From Rheinheimera sp. (lineage in GTDB: Bacteria; Pseudomonadota; Gammaproteobacteria; Enterobacterales; Alteromonadaceae), in assembly GCA_003482455.1 (NCBI GenBank), contig DMYW01000036.1, forward strand, positions 1-20,374: a DNA stretch of 20,374 bases, in the 5' to 3' direction. The notes beneath the pieces were generated by a model that searched no databases, was not told the origin of the DNA, and was given only the letters and a program-made list of their open reading frames with translations. Each line of letters begins with the position of its first letter. Position 1 is the first letter of the stretch. Shown piece by piece: positions 8,046 through 14,850 of this stretch. Made by a program: the position numbers and the translations under genes.

Positions 8046-9026
8046 ATGCGCCTGACTTTATTATCTTTGCTCGTTGCGCTGCCTGTCGCAGCAAACGACA
8101 CCCTACCGACATTAAATTTAACCAACGGCACTACACTATCTGGCATCTCCAGTGGTGCCTATATGGCCAGTCAATATCACTTGGCGTTTAGCAACGACGT
8201 ACAAGGTGTTGGCTTGATCGCCGGCGGACCTTGGGGCTGTGCGCAAGCAGATTTAAGCACAGCCCTCGCCCATTGTATGGCCAAACCAGACGCCAAACCT
8301 GACCTTGCCAAAGCCGATGCCACGCTGCAAGCTGCTGCCAAGGCAGGCAAACTGGCATCATTGGATCACGTGAAAAATCAACCTGTGTATGTGCTGCATG
8401 GCACTTTGGATCAAACAGTGGGCACTGTCGTCAGTGACGCGTTAGTCAAGCAATATCAGACACTTGGCGCCAAAGTGACCTACGACAATACAAGGCCATT
8501 TGCACACCATTTCCCAACGCTGAGCACAGGCACGGCGTGTGACAAATCCGAATCGCCATTTTTGGGCAACTGCAACTTTGACGCAGCCGGTGCGCTTTTA
8601 AAAACGCTTCTGCCGAACTTAAAAGCCAAAGCCAATGCCGCCAGCGGCCAGTTGCTGACACTGGACCAGCAAGCTCTGGCGGGCGAGAGTGCCAGCAGTC
8701 TTGGTGACACAGCCTATCTGTACGTGCCAAGCCAATGCGCAGCCGGTCAAGCCTGCCAGCTGCACATCGCCTTTCATGGCTGTAAACAATACGCCGACGC
8801 GATTGGCGACACCTTTGCTCGCGGCACAGGGCTTAATGACTACGCTGACAGCAACAACTTAGTGATTTTGTACCCACAAACTGAAAAGTCGATGATGTCG
8901 CCGTTTAATCCAAACGGCTGCTGGGATTGGTGGGGTTACACGGGCGCTGATTATGCAACTAAGGACGGTGCTCAAGTCAAAGCGGTACGCGCACTGGAAC
9001 AGGCGCTGCGCCACTCGAGTCACTAG
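8046..9026 (+). CDS. secreted poly(3-hydroxybutyrate) depolymerase-like esterase
   Basis: A 326-residue exported serine esterase. A signal peptide (about 1-16, ending PVAA) precedes an alpha/beta-hydrolase whose nucleophile lies almost at the N-terminus: GISSG at 33-37 with S35. D122 in HGTLDQ and H155 in AHHFP complete a likely triad. Known single-domain, circularly permuted PHB depolymerases, such as that of Penicillium funiculosum, place Ser, Asp and His in the same order and at nearly the same spacing. HGC in FHGCKQ and the CWDWWGY motif also fit this family. Eight cysteines could form four disulfides, as expected outside the cytoplasm. There is no separate substrate-binding domain. GGAG at 8035-8038 supports this start; an in-frame ATG at 7992 would bury the signal peptide. 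Substrate could be PHB, its oligomers or another polyester. No PHB synthesis genes are nearby. Confidence 0.82.
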   Translation: MRLTLLSLLVALPVAANDTLPTLNLTNGTTLSGISSGAYMASQYHLAFSNDVQGVGLIAGGPWGCAQADLSTALAHCMAKPDAKPDLAKADATLQAAAKAGKLASLDHVKNQPVYVLHGTLDQTVGTVVSDALVKQYQTLGAKVTYDNTRPFAHHFPTLSTGTACDKSESPFLGNCNFDAAGALLKTLLPNLKAKANAASGQLLTLDQQALAGESASSLGDTAYLYVPSQCAAGQACQLHIAFHGCKQYADAIGDTFARGTGLNDYADSNNLVILYPQTEKSMMSPFNPNGCWDWWGYTGADYATKDGAQVKAVRALEQALRHSSH

Positions 9027-9045
9027 GCTTATCTGCCTCGCATTT

Positions 9046-9075
9046 ACAAGACGCGACCTGGCTGTCGCGTCTTGT
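9046..9075 (+). terminator. long hairpin after the esterase gene
   Basis: A perfect 12-bp stem ACAAGACGCGAC/GTCGCGTCTTGT with a 6-base loop CTGGCT begins 19 bases after the stop codon. The right arm ends TTGT, but no long T-run follows. It probably ends or protects the esterase transcript. Confidence 0.55.
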
Positions 9076-9127
9076 TGTCGGGGTTAAGCGGCATAGCCCA
9101 CAGCTAGCTTCAGCGGCATGCTGACAT

Positions 9128-9164
9128 GATCGAAGGCGTCATTCTTGACGCCGCCTGATCGAAG
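9128..9164. repeat. small direct repeat flanking a hairpin
   Basis: GATCGAAG occurs at 9128-9135 and 9157-9164, flanking a 7-bp stem GGCGTCA/TGACGCC with loop TTCT (9135-9152). It sits between the converging esterase and GNAT genes. It may be a terminator remnant or a small dispersed repeat; nothing more can be said from one copy. Confidence 0.35.
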
Positions 9165-9234
9165 CCGTGCCCGCTTGTCACAGACTGTGTTCCCAGCCGC
9201 TACTCGTGTAAATTGCGGCTTTTAATGATGCAGC

Positions 9235-9747
9235 TTACGCCTTTGGAAACAACTGGGCCATTTGTGTCAGCGTCTCGCCGGTGACGCGATTGATCCGCCA
9301 ATCATCCAACATCACAGCGCCCAATGATTGGTAAAAATCGATCGCCGGTTGGTTCCAATCCAGCACCGACCATTCAAGTCGCCCGCAATTGCGCTCGACC
9401 GCCAGCGTTGCTAAATAGGTGATCAGCGCCTTGCCGATACCTTTGCCACGCAAAGATGGGTCGACAAACAAGTCTTCCAAATAAATGCCCGGCTTGGCTA
9501 AAAAGGTCGAATAGTTGTGGAAAAACAACGCAAAGCCAGCGGGTTTGCCTTGATAGTCGGCGATCACCACTTCGGCATAAGCTCTGTCGCCAAACAAGGT
9601 GTCGCGAAGTTTTTGTTCGTCCGCCACCACCATGTCTAATAACTTTTCATACTCTGCCAGTGCCCGAATAAACTGCAGCACAGTGCCAACATCGGCCGGG
9701 GTGGCTAATCGCAAGGTCAAGCCGTCTATAGTGGTTGGGATCATCAT
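9235..9747 (-). CDS. GNAT family N-acetyltransferase (SSAT-like)
   Basis: A 170-residue cytoplasmic acetyltransferase. The acetyl-CoA binding signature is clear: LEDLFVDPSLRGKGIGKAL, with R100-GKGIG at 100-105. The LEWSVLDWNQPAIDFYQSLGA segment (from about 124) is typical of the subfamily that includes spermidine/spermine and thialysine acetyltransferases, as is LAEYEK near residue 30. The substrate is therefore probably a small polyamine-like amine, but this is inference from family resemblance. The start at 9747 is chosen because GAGGT lies five bases upstream; a second ATG follows directly. In-frame ATGs 18 bases earlier lack a ribosome binding site. It lies downstream of nagZ on the same strand, but a terminator separates them. 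Confidence 0.85.
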   Translation of the reverse strand: MMIPTTIDGLTLRLATPADVGTVLQFIRALAEYEKLLDMVVADEQKLRDTLFGDRAYAEVVIADYQGKPAGFALFFHNYSTFLAKPGIYLEDLFVDPSLRGKGIGKALITYLATLAVERNCGRLEWSVLDWNQPAIDFYQSLGAVMLDDWRINRVTGETLTQMAQLFPKA

Positions 9748-9912
9748 AGTTACCTCAAACATCAAAAGTTAGGTTTTGCCTTGTTTAACGCTGTGCGTCA
9801 AGTCAGGTTCCGACAACTCACGGTTGTTTGCGGCTAACCACGTAGCGAGCAACCGCGCAGCGAGCACTGACTGCGCAGCAAGGTGAACAGGTTCAAAGCG
9901 TCGGTGGGCCAT

Positions 9913-9938
9913 AAAAAAAGCCAGCAAGGCTGGCTTTT
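9913..9938 (-). terminator. intrinsic terminator of nagZ
   Basis: On the minus strand: stem GCCAGC/GCTGGC with a 3-base loop, extended by A-T pairs and followed by a run of seven T. It begins 22 bases after the nagZ stop codon. The rest of the gap to the GNAT gene holds only a weak GCGCAG/CTGCGC hairpin at 9855-9876. Confidence 0.88.
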
Positions 9939-9960
9939 GTTCAACGCAAGGCGTCGAGGC

Positions 9961-11028
9961 CTAAGAACGTTCGACGATACCGGCACTGCTGGTGCTGTTT
10001 TCAACAAACACATCACACAGCTGCGCAGCCAGCGCCACCGCCTCGCGATAGCGCGGACTTTGCGACAGCTGCGCATCGTTGACGGTACTTTGATGTTTTA
10101 AGCGCGCTAAGCGGCTGCTGGTATGTTGCCATTGGCTTTGCGGCAACGTATCCAGCACTTCAACGGCGCCTTTGCGATCATTACAAACCAGCACCATGTC
10201 ACAACCGGCATCCAGCGCGGCGGCCGCACGTTGTTGGTACGAGCCCGCTTGGTGCGCGCCCGCCATGCCCAAATCGTCACTGAAGATCACACCATCAAAC
10301 TGCATTTGCTGGCGCAGCACCGTCTGTAACCAAAAGTTGGAGAAACCGGCCGCTTTGTCACAAAACGCCGGGTACACTACGTGCGCCGGCATCACGGCAT
10401 CGAGCGCCTGGCGTTTGGCCAGTTCGCGGAATACATACAAATCCAGAGCTTCAATGGCTTCTTTGCTGCGATTATCAATTGGCAGCTGTAAATGCGAATC
10501 TTCTTTCACCGAGCCGTGGCCTGGGAAATGTTTGCCGGTGGTTTTCATGCCCGCTTGGTGCATGCCTTGGCAAAAAGCGTCGACTAGCTCAACCACTGCA
10601 GCTGGGTCTTGGTGAAACGCACGGTTGCGGATCACATCACAAACGCCCCAAATATCAGCCACTGGCGCAAACGAAATATCAATGTCTTGGGCCAGCACTT
10701 CTTGCGCCATCAACCAAGCCATTTCCGTGGCGTAATGCTTCGCTTGCTCGAGCTTGCCATCGGCGCCAGGGAAAATCTGCCCCATCGCTGGGATCTTGGT
10801 GAATTGATGTTTAAAGCGTTGCACGCGACCGCCTTCGTGGTCAACCGCCAGCAATAATGGGTTACGCGCTGCTTTGCGGGTTTGCCGCACCAGTTCAGCC
10901 AGCTGCGCTTTGTCGTGGTAGTTACGGCTGAAATAAATCACCCCGCCGATAGCCGGGTGGTCTAACAATTCGATTTCTTCTTGCGTGATCTCCAGACCAA
11001 CCAGGTCCAGCATGACAGATCCAAACAT
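9961..11028 (-). CDS. nagZ: beta-N-acetylhexosaminidase NagZ
   Basis: A 355-residue cytoplasmic glycoside hydrolase family 3 enzyme of cell-wall recycling. It removes GlcNAc from GlcNAc-anhydroMurNAc (peptides) and, in bacteria with AmpR, feeds the signal for AmpC induction. Near-identical family landmarks: the start MFGSVMLDLVGLEI, GGVIYFSRNYHD, AVDHEGGRVQRF, the mobile acid/base loop KHFPGHG (166-172) with downstream DSH, and the nucleophile motif SDDLGM (250-255, first Asp as nucleophile). E. coli NagZ has 341 residues, so length fits. The start at 11028 has GGAAG a few bases upstream and aligns with E. coli; an in-frame GTG at 11046 would add six residues. It has its own terminator and a possible promoter at 11097-11125. 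Confidence 0.96.
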   Translation of the reverse strand: MFGSVMLDLVGLEITQEEIELLDHPAIGGVIYFSRNYHDKAQLAELVRQTRKAARNPLLLAVDHEGGRVQRFKHQFTKIPAMGQIFPGADGKLEQAKHYATEMAWLMAQEVLAQDIDISFAPVADIWGVCDVIRNRAFHQDPAAVVELVDAFCQGMHQAGMKTTGKHFPGHGSVKEDSHLQLPIDNRSKEAIEALDLYVFRELAKRQALDAVMPAHVVYPAFCDKAAGFSNFWLQTVLRQQMQFDGVIFSDDLGMAGAHQAGSYQQRAAAALDAGCDMVLVCNDRKGAVEVLDTLPQSQWQHTSSRLARLKHQSTVNDAQLSQSPRYREAVALAAQLCDVFVENSTSSAGIVERS

Positions 11029-11096
11029 ACGGCTTCCATAGTGCACCTGCGATGGTGCTGTTCTTCGATGACGGTGTAGAGCACTACTCTACTCTA

Positions 11097-11125
11097 TTTA
11101 TGGGCAAAATGACTAGCGCTGTCAT
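11097..11125 (-). promoter_or_regulatory. candidate promoter of nagZ
   Basis: On the minus strand, -35 ATGACA (11120-11125), a 17-base spacer and -10 CATAAA (11097-11102). It lies about 70 bases upstream of the nagZ start. The -35 matches five of six consensus bases and the -10 four of six. Confidence 0.35.
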
Positions 11126-11331
11126 TTGTAACAAAGAGCCCTATTTTATCGTCAAAGATTGTAACTGAGCTGTGTCCGCTTATGTTAGTGATTTTTAATA
11201 TGCTCACCTGAATAACGCTACGAGGGTATGGCGATTGAACGGCTGTGCAGGTGGACGTCACGATGCAATGCTGGTTGGTCGGCGCGTGACTAAATTGTTC
11301 ATTTGCAGCAGTCGATAGGCGCACAGCTTGA

Positions 11332-11387
11332 GTGATAGCTGTTTCGTGATAGCTGTTTCGTGACAGCTGTTTCGTGATAGATGTTGA
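11332..11387. repeat. 14-bp tandem repeat, about 3.7 copies
   Basis: Unit GTGATAGCTGTTTC occurs at 11332-11345 and 11346-11359 exactly, at 11360-11373 with one change (GTGACAGC...), and at 11374-11387 in degraded form. It lies between the fadE terminator and nagZ. There are no spacers, so it is not a CRISPR array. It may arise from slippage or be a set of binding sites. Confidence 0.85.
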
Positions 11388-11428
11388 ATGAAAGCCGTTT
11401 AACGGACATGTGCATCAAACTTTTGCGC

Positions 11429-11457
11429 AAAAAAAAGCTGGGTCACCCCAGCTTTTT
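11429..11457 (-). terminator. intrinsic terminator of fadE
   Basis: On the minus strand: stem AGCTGGG/CCCAGCT with a 4-base loop, flanked by A-T pairs and followed by a run of eight T. It begins 19 bases after the fadE stop codon. Confidence 0.9.
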
Positions 11458-11475
11458 ATATGTTGCTTGTGTGGC

Positions 11476-13779
11476 TTAGGCTTTAATCGCCATGCCTTCT
11501 AGCACACCTTTTTTAAAGCTGTCGACGCTGATCGCACTAAAGCGCAGTTCATTCATCGTCACTAGCTGCGCCTGTTCTTCTGCCGTGATGGCGTTGATTT
11601 CAGCGGCTTTAGCAATCAGTTGATGCAATGGCAGCTTACGCGGCAACTTGCCTTCTTTTTGCGCTTGGGCAATTTTCTTCAGCACTGGCTGAGCTTCATG
11701 CACCGCAATAAAGGCTTGTTCCATCGAACCTGTTGGGTCGTCTTTGCCTTCGCCTAAGTAGCACAAGTGCGTTAAACGATCGCGGATCACAGACGGTTTC
11801 AGCAGTGCATCGCTGATGTCCATCGCCAATTGGTCATCTGGCATGTCATAGCCAATACCAAATGGGAACACGATACGTTTCAGCAACTTACCAACAAACT
11901 TGCTGGTGAAGTTCGAGAAGAAACCAGCAAAGGCGCGGCCGATTTCATGCAGATTGCGTTGTAGCGCATAGTGCACGAACGGCAAGTCAGCGACTTGGCG
12001 ACCGTTGTCTTCATAGAATTTCAACACGGCAGATGCGATATACAGGTGGCTTAACACGTCACCTAAACGCGCAGACAGCATTTCTTTGCGTTTTAAATCA
12101 CCGCCCAGCATCAACATCGAAATGTCAGCACACAAGGCCAACGCATTACTCATGCGCGTCAGTTGTTTGTAGTATGGCGCCGTTTCACCCGACACTGGCG
12201 AGCTGTTAAAGCGACCACCGGTTAAGCCTTGGAATAGCGCGCCAAAGGTGTTGCCCATGGCAAAACCAATGTGCTTGACCAACAGCTCGTCAAATTGCTT
12301 CAGCGCGGCTTCCGCATCTGGGTTGGCTGCGGCTTCTAGCTCTTTTAACACGTACGGATGGCAACGCGTCGCACCTTGACCAAAGATCATCAGGTTACGC
12401 GTCAAAATGTTCGCGCCTTCCACGGTAATCGAGATAGGCACGCCCATGTAACCATGCGCTAAGTAGTTTTTCGGACCACATTGGATAGCACGGCCAGCGT
12501 GGATATCAAACGAGTCGTTTAACAAAGTCCGCGACATTTCCGTCATGTGATATTTGGCAATCGCGGTTACGACTGAAGGGCTTAATTTCAGGTCGATGGC
12601 GCCAGCCGTCATCACACGCATGGCTTCCAACGTGTAAGTCAAACCACCAATACGACCCAACGATTCTTGAACGCCTTCGAATTTACCAATTGATAAACCG
12701 AACTGTTGACGCACATAGGCGTAAGCGCCTGTCATGCGAGTGGCCAAGTGGCCAGTGGCTGTGCCCAGCGCAGGCAGAGAGATCCCGCGACCTGCCGACA
12801 GACACTCAACCAGCATACGCCAGCCGCGACCAGCGTACGCTGGGCCACCGATGATCCAATCCAGCGGGATAAACACGTCTTTGCCGTACGTCGTACCGTT
12901 CATAAACGCCATATTCATTGGGAAATGACGGTCGCCAATTTGCACACCTTCGTGGCTAGTTGGAATGAGCGCACAGGTGATACCGATGTCTTCTTTGTCA
13001 CCCAGTAACTTTTCTGGGTCGTATAACTTAAATGCTAATCCAAGCACGGTCGCTACTGGCGCTAATGTGATGTAGCGTTTGTCCCAATTTAAGCGAATAC
13101 CGACCACTTCTTGGCCTTCATACACGCCTTTGCAGACCACGCCGGTATCTGGAATGCCACCCGCATCTGAACCTGCTTCTGGGCCGGTCAAGGCAAAACA
13201 TGGCACGTCTTTACCGGCAGCTAAACTTGGCAACCAATGGTCTTTTTGCTCTTGTGTGCCGTAGTGCATCAGCAGCTCACCTGGGCCAAGCGAGTTAGGC
13301 ACCATCACAGTCACGGCGGCGGTTAAGCTACGCGTGGCAATGCGCGACACGATCGTCGAGTTGGCAATCGCAGAAAACTCACGGCCGCCATAGGCTTTTG
13401 GAATAATCATCGCAAAGAAGCCGTTGGCTTTGATGTAGTTCCATACCTCGGTTGGCAGGTCGCGTTGCTCTTGGACAATCTTGTAGTCGTCGAGCATTTT
13501 CAGCAGTGTCTCAACTTCGTTGTCGAGGAAAGCTTGCTCTTCGGCGCTTAATTGTGGCTTAGGAATAGCGTGCAGTTTGGTCCAGTCTGGTTTGCCTTTG
13601 AACAGCTCACCATCCCACCAGACGTCCCCTGCTTCCATCGCTTCGCGTTCAGTATCTGACAGCGGCGGCAGGATTTTTTTGAAAATGCCAAAGATTGGTT
13701 TAGTGATAAAGTTGCGGCGGATGTCAGCGACCCCGAGCAACACCACCAACGCAACTAGAAGCACAATTAGAATGGTCAT
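11476..13779 (-). CDS. fadE: acyl-CoA dehydrogenase FadE
   Basis: A 767-residue flavoprotein for the first step of fatty acid beta-oxidation, oxidising acyl-CoA to trans-2-enoyl-CoA and passing electrons to ETF. The N-terminus has a hydrophobic membrane segment (about 2-18), as in E. coli FadE (814 aa). The acyl-CoA dehydrogenase core contains CFALTGPEAGSDAG (194-207) and the C-lobe TVEGANILTRNLMIFGQGA (from about 452). The last 280 residues match the FadE-specific C-terminal domain, ending in the typical LRFSAISVDSFKKGVLEG segment. AGGAA about eight bases before ATG supports the start. The PsrA-like regulator gene lies 69 bp upstream on the same strand with only a weak GC hairpin between (13822-13837). 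The two are probably cotranscribed and controlled by the operators at 14504-14580. Confidence 0.96.
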   Translation of the reverse strand: MTILIVLLVALVVLLGVADIRRNFITKPIFGIFKKILPPLSDTEREAMEAGDVWWDGELFKGKPDWTKLHAIPKPQLSAEEQAFLDNEVETLLKMLDDYKIVQEQRDLPTEVWNYIKANGFFAMIIPKAYGGREFSAIANSTIVSRIATRSLTAAVTVMVPNSLGPGELLMHYGTQEQKDHWLPSLAAGKDVPCFALTGPEAGSDAGGIPDTGVVCKGVYEGQEVVGIRLNWDKRYITLAPVATVLGLAFKLYDPEKLLGDKEDIGITCALIPTSHEGVQIGDRHFPMNMAFMNGTTYGKDVFIPLDWIIGGPAYAGRGWRMLVECLSAGRGISLPALGTATGHLATRMTGAYAYVRQQFGLSIGKFEGVQESLGRIGGLTYTLEAMRVMTAGAIDLKLSPSVVTAIAKYHMTEMSRTLLNDSFDIHAGRAIQCGPKNYLAHGYMGVPISITVEGANILTRNLMIFGQGATRCHPYVLKELEAAANPDAEAALKQFDELLVKHIGFAMGNTFGALFQGLTGGRFNSSPVSGETAPYYKQLTRMSNALALCADISMLMLGGDLKRKEMLSARLGDVLSHLYIASAVLKFYEDNGRQVADLPFVHYALQRNLHEIGRAFAGFFSNFTSKFVGKLLKRIVFPFGIGYDMPDDQLAMDISDALLKPSVIRDRLTHLCYLGEGKDDPTGSMEQAFIAVHEAQPVLKKIAQAQKEGKLPRKLPLHQLIAKAAEINAITAEEQAQLVTMNELRFSAISVDSFKKGVLEGMAIKA

Positions 13780-13848
13780 AAGGCGTTCCTAGAGTTGAAG
13801 TTACAGAGTTTAAAAGCATCACCCGCGCGCAAGCGGGCGAATTCATGC

Positions 13849-14490
13849 CTAGCTAGCCGCTAGCGGCGCTGCGATCCCCGCAGCCAAATAAGGGATCAAA
13901 CGATTGATCACCCCATCAATTTCGACGACCTCGTGAAAATCGGCCGCGGCAATATCCTTAAGCGCTTCGCTCGACGCCATAGTGAATACGATGGTGCCAA
14001 GCGAAAAATGCAGTCGCCAGAAGATCTCACTGGCGGGTAGTTGTGGGCAGCTTTGTTGCACCAACAACACAAATTTATCCAGCGTGCGGCCGTAATGATG
14101 ATTAAAAAACCAACGCAAGTGACCTTGTACATCGGTATAACCACGGCCAAGCAGTTGTAAAAACAAGGTGGTGCCGTTGCGGCGCACCCGCTCCAGTTCA
14201 ACCAGCGGTTCGACAAACACGGACAGTGCGGTTTCCAGTTTTACTGGCTGTTGCGAGGCTAACAAACGGGTAAATTCTTGGTCCAACCGTGGCATTAACA
14301 CAGCGAGATAACGTTGCAGCACGGCTTGGATCAGTTCTTTTTTGGAGCCGAAATGGTAATTCACCGAGGCTAAGTTCACTTCAGCCAAGCTGGTGATCTG
14401 GCGCAATGAGGTGGCACTAAAGCCGGTTTCCGCGAACAGATGTTCAGCGGCTTCCAAAATACGGATTTGCGTTTGTTGTTTTGTGCTCAT
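13849..14490 (-). CDS. psrA: PsrA-like TetR family regulator of fatty acid metabolism
   Basis: A 213-residue TetR-type repressor. The N-terminal helix-turn-helix runs about 10-55, with SLRQITSLAEVNLASVNYHF as recognition region and FGSKKELIQAV just after. This and C-terminal segments such as GHLRWFF, EIFWRLHFSLG and IPYLAAG resemble Pseudomonas PsrA (about 233 aa), which senses long-chain fatty acids and represses beta-oxidation genes. The ligand-binding part is hydrophobic, as expected. It sits directly upstream of fadE on the same strand. Three palindromes of the PsrA operator type lie before its start, pointing to autorepression. The start has only a weak ribosome binding site (GGGTGTGG). 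Assignment to PsrA rests on sequence resemblance plus the operators; another fatty-acid TetR regulator is the main alternative. Confidence 0.85.
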   Translation of the reverse strand: MSTKQQTQIRILEAAEHLFAETGFSATSLRQITSLAEVNLASVNYHFGSKKELIQAVLQRYLAVLMPRLDQEFTRLLASQQPVKLETALSVFVEPLVELERVRRNGTTLFLQLLGRGYTDVQGHLRWFFNHHYGRTLDKFVLLVQQSCPQLPASEIFWRLHFSLGTIVFTMASSEALKDIAAADFHEVVEIDGVINRLIPYLAAGIAAPLAAS

Positions 14491-14503
14491 GCCACACCCA
14501 ATT

Positions 14504-14530
14504 TAAACAGCTGTTTGAAATGTACGTTTG
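14504..14530. promoter_or_regulatory. two adjacent PsrA-type operators
   Basis: Two 14-bp sites end to end, sharing one base: TAAAC-AGCT-GTTTG (14504-14517, core AAACAGCTGTTT a perfect palindrome) and GAAAT-GTAC-GTTTG (14517-14530, one mismatch in the left arm). The known PsrA consensus is (G/C)AAAC-N2-4-GTTT(G/C). They overlap the -10 and likely start of the psrA promoter, the expected place for repression. Confidence 0.65.
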
Positions 14531-14547
14531 AAAGCATTGAAGATCAA
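14519..14547 (-). promoter_or_regulatory. likely psrA-fadE promoter
   Basis: On the minus strand, -35 TTGATC (14542-14547), a 17-base spacer and -10 TACATT (14519-14524). Transcription would start near 14512, about 21 bases before the psrA ATG. The -10 lies inside an operator-like palindrome. Confidence 0.45.
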
Positions 14548-14566
14548 GAGGTCAGACCAAATATTT

Positions 14567-14580
14567 TAAACGGGCGTTTG
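14567..14580. promoter_or_regulatory. third PsrA-type operator, upstream of the promoter
   Basis: TAAAC-GGGC-GTTTG has the same arm sequence and 4-base spacing as the promoter-proximal sites. It lies about 20 bases upstream of the -35 box, where a second bound dimer could strengthen repression. Confidence 0.55.
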
Positions 14581-14787
14581 ATTTTCGAACTGGGAATTCG
14601 ATGGATGACCAACTCAGTTTAGCTAGGCTTTGTAAACTGACGCGGATTCGGCCAAATTCTATGCGCTGCTGCACGGCCCTGCCGCGGCCAAACCGTGTAT
14701 TGGAGACAATGTCATGTGTTGCAATATTTGCGAGAAAGGCCGTCGTTTTGTGGCAGACACTTAGCTTCGACGCCCACGCCTTCACTG
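14581..14787. other. gene-free stretch upstream of psrA
   Basis: Together with the operator region, this makes a gap of 360 bases (14491-14850) between psrA and the protease gene. Open frames of 60-130 codons cross it on both strands, but none has a ribosome binding site or recognisable product. Apart from the operators and the protease terminator, I see nothing in it. Confidence 0.4.
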
Positions 14788-14813
14788 AAAAAAAGCCCGC
14801 TGTCGCGGGCTTT
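14788..14813 (-). terminator. intrinsic terminator of the protease gene
   Basis: On the minus strand: stem AAAGCCCGC/GCGGGCTTT with a 4-base loop, followed by a T-run. It begins 38 bases after the protease stop codon. Confidence 0.88.
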
Positions 14814-14850
14814 GTTATTACAATAGGTGTGGTTTTTCAACCACTTCTAC

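Larger units (their letters stand above)
11047..11428. other. gene-free stretch between fadE and nagZ
   Basis: About 380 bases with no gene I can support. A 76-codon minus-strand frame (11094-11324) has no ribosome binding site or recognisable domain and I leave it out. The stretch holds the likely nagZ promoter (11097-11125) and a 14-bp tandem repeat (11332-11387). Confidence 0.5.

Noticed and set aside
9834..10076. Minus-strand frame with repeated CSLRG residues near the end of nagZ
   Set aside because: It overlaps nagZ in another frame and the nagZ terminator; the short repeat reflects the GCGAGC/GCGCAG-rich DNA at 9843-9880 and not a protein repeat.
11094..11324. 76-codon minus-strand frame between fadE and nagZ
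   Set aside because: No ribosome binding site and no recognisable motif; the likely nagZ promoter overlaps its end.
11332..11387. Short repeats as a CRISPR array
   Set aside because: Units are 14 bp and directly adjacent, with no unique spacers and no cas genes.
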